NCBI GenBank assembly: GCA_003531115.1
Contig: DQHT01000135.1
Coordinates: forward strand, 1 to 49,912
Reading direction: 5' to 3'
DNA: 49,912 nt
Source: Bacteroidota bacterium
GTDB taxonomy: Bacteria > Bacteroidota > Bacteroidia > UBA8524
Made by a program: the position numbers and the translations under genes. Shown one piece after another: positions 45,806 through 49,912 of the stretch (the first letter of the stretch is position 1; each line of letters begins with the position of its first letter). The notes beneath the pieces are model-generated. The model saw nothing but the letters and a program-made list of their open reading frames with translations, had not been told where the DNA came from and searched no databases.

Positions 45806-46101
45806 GGTGGACCGACTTTGCCATTGATGAGTTAAATCAAATTGGAGAATTCATCTCAAATGACTCCCTACTTTACGCTGAAATAACTGTTTCAGAACTA
45901 TTCGCAGCTACAGACATTTTGGAGAAATTCCCAAAAACCGGAACGACCGTTCGTATGTTCCAAAATGAAAATATTCGTCAATTGATTAAAGGTAGCTATA
46001 GAATTATATACCTCATTATTGATGCCGAATCCATTGATATCCTGACCGTTCACCATGGATCCAGGTTAATTTCCAATATTGTTGGAGACACAACAAAATA
46101 A
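45793..46101 (+). CDS. RelE/ParE-superfamily toxin
   Basis: A 102-residue protein of ParE/RelE fold: VRWTDFAIDELNQIGEFIS, FPKTGTTVRMF, IRQLIKGSYRIIYLI and ILTVHHGSR correspond to the conserved helices and strands of the type II toxin. Family toxins either inhibit DNA gyrase (ParE) or cleave mRNA (RelE); the final HHGSR resembles the ParE type. It converges on the alpha/beta hydrolase gene. Confidence 0.85.
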   Translation: MAQVRWTDFAIDELNQIGEFISNDSLLYAEITVSELFAATDILEKFPKTGTTVRMFQNENIRQLIKGSYRIIYLIIDAESIDILTVHHGSRLISNIVGDTTK

Positions 46102-46125
46102 TGAAGGAAGGCGAATTCCAACTTC

Positions 46126-46893
46126 TTACCCTAAAAACCCCTTCACCACCTCCACCAACTCCCCCGGCTTCTCCGCATGCACCCAATGCCCCGCTCCCTC
46201 TATCGTTTCAAGCTTGTAATTCGGAAACATTGATTCAATTTTTCCCCGATCTTCATCACTCACATAACGTGAATTGCCCCCACGAAGGAAAAGACTAGGG
46301 CCTTTGTAACTTCGTTTGCCCTCCGGCTCATCGTTAATGGCGGTATAATGGGTATGAAGCGCCTCCAGATTAAATTTCCACTGATAGCTGCCGTCATCTT
46401 TGCGCTCCAGACTTTTTAATAAAAACTGCCTCACGCCAAATTCGGGAATACGTGCCTGCATATCGGTATCGAAGTCCTTGCGGGTTTTTTCCTTATTGGA
46501 AATATCCAAAGCAAAAAGCGCCTTGAATATTTCATCATGCCCGGGTTTATATTTCTTCGGAGCAATGTCCACCACGATCAGTTTGGCGCATTTATCCGGG
46601 AAACGCAGCGCAAATTCCATCGCCACCTTGCCTCCCATGCTATGTCCCATAATTGCAGCCTGGGAAATTCCATGTTTTTGCATAAACTCCCACAGATCAT
46701 CAGCCATCACGGCATAATTCATCACCGCGCTTTTTGGCGACTGGCCATGATTTCTCAGGTCCAGGGAATAAACATGGTAGTTCGCCGACAAGGTTTTGGC
46801 CACATTGTGCCAGTTGTCCAGCAAACCAAAAAGTCCGTGCATGATGATCAGCGGCTTGCCCGCTCCGGGGTATTCTTTATAGAACAATTGCAT
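46126..46893 (-). CDS. Alpha/beta-hydrolase (YbfF-like esterase)
   Basis: A 255-residue hydrolase: oxyanion motif MHGLFGLLDNW (~18-28), nucleophile Ser85 in GHSMGGK, and catalytic His236 in GAGHWVHAEKP, ~150 residues later. The size and the HGLFG/GHSMGG arrangement match the YbfF-like short-chain esterase group. It acts in the cytoplasm (no signal); its substrate is not evident. The -7 box (TACTTTTG) lies 8 nt before the ATG. Confidence 0.88.
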   Translation of the reverse strand: MQLFYKEYPGAGKPLIIMHGLFGLLDNWHNVAKTLSANYHVYSLDLRNHGQSPKSAVMNYAVMADDLWEFMQKHGISQAAIMGHSMGGKVAMEFALRFPDKCAKLIVVDIAPKKYKPGHDEIFKALFALDISNKEKTRKDFDTDMQARIPEFGVRQFLLKSLERKDDGSYQWKFNLEALHTHYTAINDEPEGKRSYKGPSLFLRGGNSRYVSDEDRGKIESMFPNYKLETIEGAGHWVHAEKPGELVEVVKGFLG

Positions 46894-46901
46894 ACTCGCT
46901 G

Positions 46902-46909
46902 CAAAAGTA
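46902..46909 (-). promoter_or_regulatory. -7 box of the alpha/beta-hydrolase gene
   Basis: TACTTTTG on the minus strand, a perfect TAnnTTTG, ends 8 nt before the ATG at 46893. Confidence 0.5.
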
Positions 46910-46924
46910 ATTCTTTTGTTCCTC

Positions 46925-47917
46925 GTGAACAGGCCACTTGTCCTTCGCCGTATCCTCTACTGGGCTTTTTGGCTCCTGGGCATCGCCTTGTTTTACCTGG
47001 CCTTTCGCCATATTCCTTTTAGCGACCTCAAACAGGAAATCGCCACCCTGCGACCGGTGTATCTTGTGCTTTTGCTTATTCCCTCCTGGGGCGGACAATT
47101 TTTGCGCAGCTGGCGTTGGCGGCTTTTGTTGGGAAAAGAAACCCCCTTTTTTCGGGTCTATCATTCTCTTCTCCTGGGTTATTTTGTAAACCTGGCCTTA
47201 CCGCGTGTCGGGGAGATCAGCCGCTGTGCCGCAATGCAATCAACCGGCGGACCAAGTTTCGGAAAAGCACTAGGGACTGTCATTGTTGAACGTATCGCCG
47301 ACCTGGCTTACCTGGTCCTGGTTGTTTTTATTGCCTTTTACTTGCAGGGCGATGTTTGGCGTAGCTGGTTTATGGATAGAGTGGGCAGGCCTTTACATGA
47401 ACTGTACAGCCAGAATCAAATTCTGGTTTTAGGGATCTTGTTTGGCGGACTGTTTTCCCTCTTTATTCTTTTCCGCCTTTCAAGCAGATGGTTCAGCCGC
47501 CTGGGCTCAAAAGCAACTTTATGGATGGATCAATTGAAGCAGGGAATTGCCAGTATTTTTTCCCTGAAGATCCTCGATCTGATGCTATTTATCCTGCTGT
47601 CAGCATCCATATGGACCTGCTATTTTTTTACCACCTGGCTCTGGTTCCTGGCCCTTCCCGCTGCAGATGGAGCTAGCTTGGGCGTGGCCTTTACGGTGAT
47701 GGTAACGGGTAGTCTGGTAAAAACCCTGCCCATACAGGGAGGAGGGGCAGGAGCTTACCATCTGGTCATTGGCGAGCTGCTGGTGCTTTTCGGTTTGGGA
47801 AGTTTAAGCAGCCGAACTTTTGCCTTGTTAAATCATGGTTATCAAACCGTCTTTTATCTCCTTTTTGGTGGTTTTTCTACGTTATGGATCGCTTGGAAGA
47901 GGCGCCAACAGGCATGA
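46925..47917 (+). CDS. Membrane protein of the lysylphosphatidylglycerol synthase TM (UPF0104) family
   Basis: A 330-residue protein with about eight transmembrane helices. The GKALGTVIVERIADLAYLV segment and LPIQGGGAGAYHLVIGELLV are typical of the LPG synthase transmembrane (flippase-like) family. No cytoplasmic synthase domain is fused, so it is likely a lipid-handling membrane protein of unknown function. There is no ATG near the start; GTG 46925 (MNRPLVLRR) is favoured over TTG 46916. It is divergent from the hydrolase gene, with a 31-bp gap. Confidence 0.8.
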   Translation: MNRPLVLRRILYWAFWLLGIALFYLAFRHIPFSDLKQEIATLRPVYLVLLLIPSWGGQFLRSWRWRLLLGKETPFFRVYHSLLLGYFVNLALPRVGEISRCAAMQSTGGPSFGKALGTVIVERIADLAYLVLVVFIAFYLQGDVWRSWFMDRVGRPLHELYSQNQILVLGILFGGLFSLFILFRLSSRWFSRLGSKATLWMDQLKQGIASIFSLKILDLMLFILLSASIWTCYFFTTWLWFLALPAADGASLGVAFTVMVTGSLVKTLPIQGGGAGAYHLVIGELLVLFGLGSLSSRTFALLNHGYQTVFYLLFGGFSTLWIAWKRRQQA

Positions 47918-48013
47918 ACAGGGATATTTCATGAAAGGATGATATGAGTCAACTTTACTTCCCAAGAAATACCTTAATTTCGGCTGATTTTCAACTTTAA
48001 ACCCACATCGATT

Positions 48014-49117
48014 GTGAAACTAAGTGTACTTAAAGAATCCCGCCACGGCGAAAACAGGGTGGCCTTGTCGCCCGCAGTGGTGCAAGCCCTGATAAAAGCC
48101 GGACATACCATTCGCGTTGAAAAAGATGCCGGACTAGGTTCTTCCTTTACCTATGATAGTTATGAAAAAGCCGGAGCGGAGATCGTATCCGACGGACGTA
48201 TGTACGACGCCGATCTTTTCCTGTTGGTGAATCCGCCAAGTTTGGAACAAGTAGAACATATGCCAGAAGGAAGTGCACTCATGTCCTATATGTATGCCTC
48301 CCAAAACCCGGAAGTCTTCGCTGCTCTAAAAGCCAAAAAAATGACGGTGTTTGCGATGGAAGAAGTTCCCCGTATTTCCCGCGCCCAAAGCATGGACGCC
48401 CTCAGTTCACAGGCAAACCTGGCGGGTTATAAAGCTGTTATTCTTGGTGCCGAACACCTGGCCCGTATATTCCCATTGATGATGACCGCCGCCGGAACCA
48501 TCACCCCATCCCGGGTATTGATATTCGGTGCAGGAGTGGCAGGATTGCAGGCAATAGCAACTGCCAAACGTCTGGGTGCCATTGTTGAAGTGAGCGATGT
48601 GCGTCCGGAAACCAAAGAACAGGTTGAATCCCTGGGTGGAAAATTTATCGAAGTAAAATCAGAAAATGCCGTTCAGGTTGAAGGCGGATATGCCAAAGAT
48701 GTCTCTGCCGAATTTTTACAAAAGCAGAAGGAAGCCGTTGAAAAATCACTGTACCAGGCTGATCTTGTCATCACTACTGCCCTCGTTCGGGGTGGCAAAG
48801 CTCCCGTTTTGATCAGCGCCGACCAGGTTCCCAAAATGAAGTACGGTGCCGTGATCGTTGACATGGCCGTTGAACAAGGCGGTAACTGCGCCCTCAGCGA
48901 GCCGGATAAAATTGTGGAGTATAAAGGAGTTAAAATCATTGGCGCCACCAATCTGCCTTCCGCCCTGTCCACCAACGCCTCCGAACTCTATGCCAAAAAC
49001 ATCCAGAACCTACTCCAACACCTCGCCGATGAAAAAGGCTTCAAATGGGAAATGGAAGAGGAAATTACCAAAGGATGTATGGTGTGTGGGGGAGATAGAG
49101 TTGCTAGTTCCAGCTAG
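48014..49117 (+). CDS. pntA: NAD(P) transhydrogenase subunit alpha part 1 (NAD-binding domain)
   Basis: A 367-residue soluble domain I of proton-translocating transhydrogenase, which transfers hydride between NADH and NADP+ together with the membrane and NADP domains. Visible: MKLSVLKESRHGENRVALSP, YMYASQNPEV, the Rossmann motif VLIFGAGVAGLQAIATAKRLGA, and SQANLAGYKAV. In Bacteroidota the alpha subunit is split in two genes, pntAa and pntAb. The start is GTG at 48014. A four-helix-bundle gene lies between it and pntAb. The C-terminal CMVCGG is unusual for the family. Confidence 0.93.
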   Translation: MKLSVLKESRHGENRVALSPAVVQALIKAGHTIRVEKDAGLGSSFTYDSYEKAGAEIVSDGRMYDADLFLLVNPPSLEQVEHMPEGSALMSYMYASQNPEVFAALKAKKMTVFAMEEVPRISRAQSMDALSSQANLAGYKAVILGAEHLARIFPLMMTAAGTITPSRVLIFGAGVAGLQAIATAKRLGAIVEVSDVRPETKEQVESLGGKFIEVKSENAVQVEGGYAKDVSAEFLQKQKEAVEKSLYQADLVITTALVRGGKAPVLISADQVPKMKYGAVIVDMAVEQGGNCALSEPDKIVEYKGVKIIGATNLPSALSTNASELYAKNIQNLLQHLADEKGFKWEMEEEITKGCMVCGGDRVASSS

Positions 49118-49133
49118 ACACACTGCTTTGACT

Positions 49134-49168
49134 ATTTATGATTTTTGATTTATGATTTATGATTGATA
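49134..49168 (+). repeat. Heptamer array, ATTTATG, left bound of cassette B (5 units)
   Basis: Units ATTTATG, ATTTTTG, ATTTATG, ATTTATG and ATTGATA, ending 1 bp before the ATG of the four-helix gene. It is the inverted form of the AATCATA array on the right. Confidence 0.9.
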
Positions 49169-49169
49169 G

Positions 49170-49532
49170 ATGAATGCTGAAGAATTGAAGAAACGGACCA
49201 AGGAATTTGCTAAGGAAACAATTTATTTGTTCCGGAACATGCCGAATACTCCGGAAACCTGGGTTATAGGTAAGCAACTTCTGCGTTCAGCAACTTCCGT
49301 TGCTGCCAATTATAGAGCTGTATGCCGTGCTCGTTCAGATCAGGAATTTGCCAGCAAAATTGGTGTCGTGGTTGAAGAGGCCGACGAATCAGCCTTCTGG
49401 CTCGAAATCATGCACGAAACCGATTTTATAAACACCCCGGCAAGTCAAAAACTGGAAAAAGAAGCCAACGAACTGGTGGCTATTATGAACGCCTCCCGCC
49501 AAAGCATCCTCAAAAAACTTAATCGCAATTAA
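49170..49532 (+). CDS. Four-helix-bundle protein, 23S rRNA intervening-sequence family, copy B
   Basis: A 120-residue protein: MNAEELKKRTKEFAKETIYLF, then LLRSATSVAANYRAVCRARSDQEFASKIGVVVEEADESAFWLEIM, the family core (LRSATSVAANY..EFASKI..EEADES.YWLE). It belongs to a different subgroup from copy A, since the two share only the pattern of the core helices. Like copy A it is bounded by inverted heptamer arrays and inserted within a split-enzyme operon in host direction. No ribosome binding site is visible; the left array ends 1 bp before the ATG. Confidence 0.9.
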   Translation: MNAEELKKRTKEFAKETIYLFRNMPNTPETWVIGKQLLRSATSVAANYRAVCRARSDQEFASKIGVVVEEADESAFWLEIMHETDFINTPASQKLEKEANELVAIMNASRQSILKKLNRN

Positions 49533-49535
49533 AAA

Positions 49536-49584
49536 AAATCACAAATCACAAATCATAAATCATAAATCATAAATCATAAATCGA
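49536..49584 (+). repeat. Heptamer array, AATCATA, right bound of cassette B (7 units)
   Basis: Units AAATCAC, AAATCAC, AAATCAT x4 and AAATCGA, ending 1 bp before the pntAb start. The ending AAATCAT-AAATCGA is the same as that of the array upstream of glyS. Confidence 0.92.
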
Positions 49585-49585
49585 T

Positions 49586-49879
49586 ATGATAGACTTTATA
49601 GCCAGTAACCAAGAGTTCATCTACCTGCTCATCCTCATGATCTTCGTAGGCATCGAGCTCATCTCCCACGTTCCCTCGGTATTACACACTCCTTTAATGA
49701 GCGGTGCCAATGCCATCCACGGCGTGGTGATCATCGGTTCCATTATCGTTATGGGCCAGGCAGAAGAAACCCTCAGTTTGATCTTTGGATTCATTGCCGT
49801 AGTACTCGGAACCCTCAACGTGGTTGGGGGATTTGTGGTGACGGACAGGATGCTGGAGATGTTTAAAAAACGGAAATAG
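49586..49879 (+). CDS. NAD(P) transhydrogenase subunit alpha part 2 (membrane helices)
   Basis: A 97-residue protein with three hydrophobic helices: EFIYLLILMIFVGIELISHV, LMSGANAIHGVVIIGSIIV and LSLIFGFIAVVLGTLNVVGGF. The NAIHG motif and the following GFVVTDRMLEMFK are the membrane domain II of PntA. With the protein encoded at 48014-49117 and PntB it forms the proton channel part of the enzyme. PntB is expected beyond the window end. Confidence 0.93.
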   Translation: MIDFIASNQEFIYLLILMIFVGIELISHVPSVLHTPLMSGANAIHGVVIIGSIIVMGQAEETLSLIFGFIAVVLGTLNVVGGFVVTDRMLEMFKKRK

Positions 49880-49885
49880 ACGATT

Positions 49886-49912
49886 GACCATAGTCCATAG
49901 ACCATGGACCAT
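49886..49912 (+). repeat. Heptamer array, GACCATA family, cut by the window end
   Basis: GACCATA, GTCCATA, GACCATG and GACCAT run into the window edge, 7 nt after the pntAb stop. It resembles the outer end of the array that bounds cassette A. Confidence 0.85.

Larger units (their letters stand above)
49134..49584 (+). mobile_element. Putative heptamer-bounded four-helix-bundle cassette B within the pnt operon
   Basis: A four-helix-bundle gene bounded by inverted AATCATA-type heptamer arrays, in host direction between pntAa and pntAb. The arrays fill almost all non-coding space: the left ends 1 bp before the gene, the right ends 1 bp before pntAb. There is no transposase. Mobility is inferred by comparison with cassette A. 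Confidence 0.5.

Noticed and set aside
46101..46298. 65-codon plus-strand frame after the ParE-like toxin
   Set aside because: Antisense to the C-terminus of the alpha/beta hydrolase; Pro-rich translation from a repetitive stretch.

Overview
The window is a chromosomal segment of a Bacteroidota bacterium, probably an aerobic member of Flavobacteriia, Cytophagia or a related class; I cannot name the genus. The evidence is a protein with a type IX secretion (Por) C-terminal sorting domain, lipoprotein signals ending directly before Cys, many -7 boxes of the form TAnnTTTG, weak or absent Shine-Dalgarno sequences, a single-chain glycyl-tRNA synthetase, a methionine synthase split into two genes, and a transhydrogenase alpha subunit split in two. 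KatG, an aldehyde dehydrogenase and the transhydrogenase fit an aerobic heterotroph.

Layout. 1-14 kb: the end of dxs coupled to a SprT-like protease gene, a PIN-type toxin-antitoxin pair, katG, glyS with an exported-protein gene and an ALDH8A1-like dehydrogenase, a T9SS cargo gene, a sugar-nucleotidyltransferase gene, an exported YCII protein, an AbiE toxin-antitoxin pair with two operators, a FabK/nitronate monooxygenase-type flavoenzyme and a DUF1697 gene. 14-24 kb: a CPBP protease gene and one 8.65-kb gene for a modular beta-solenoid surface protein. 24-33.5 kb: an outer-membrane protein, a pterin dehydratase, an M14 peptidase, a DUF4143 ATPase, then the metH-N/metH-C operon under a SAM-I riboswitch. 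33.8-39.2 kb: six small exported or lipoprotein genes and a TPR gene. 39.4-45.5 kb: a LytTR membrane regulator, an integral membrane protein, a beta-barrel protein, a fatty-acid desaturase and an SH3-domain exported protein. 45.6-49.9 kb: a ParDE-like pair, an alpha/beta hydrolase, an LPG-synthase-like membrane protein, and pntAa-pntAb.

The most unusual content is between and at the edges of genes. At least fourteen tracts are built from degenerate seven-base words in tandem, with several different words (GACCATA, AATCATA, GGTTCTG, KTTCAGT, TTGGAAC, GGGTACA and others). Two four-helix-bundle genes (the 23S rRNA intervening-sequence protein family) are each bounded by inverted heptamer arrays. 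Each sits, in the host direction, between two genes that encode halves of one enzyme or subunit: metH-N/metH-C and pntAa/pntAb. A further GACCATA array begins just after pntAb at the window end. My reading is that these are IVS-like mobile cassettes that insert into mRNAs rather than into 23S rRNA.

Regulation visible in the sequence: a SAM-I riboswitch for metH, a twin palindromic operator for abiE, a 15-bp perfect palindrome upstream of the DUF4143 ATPase, a 20-bp motif at exactly the same distance from the -7 box of two unrelated genes, and several -7 boxes only 3-9 nt from the start codon, which suggests leaderless mRNAs. I saw no rRNA, tRNA, CRISPR array or recognisable transposase.
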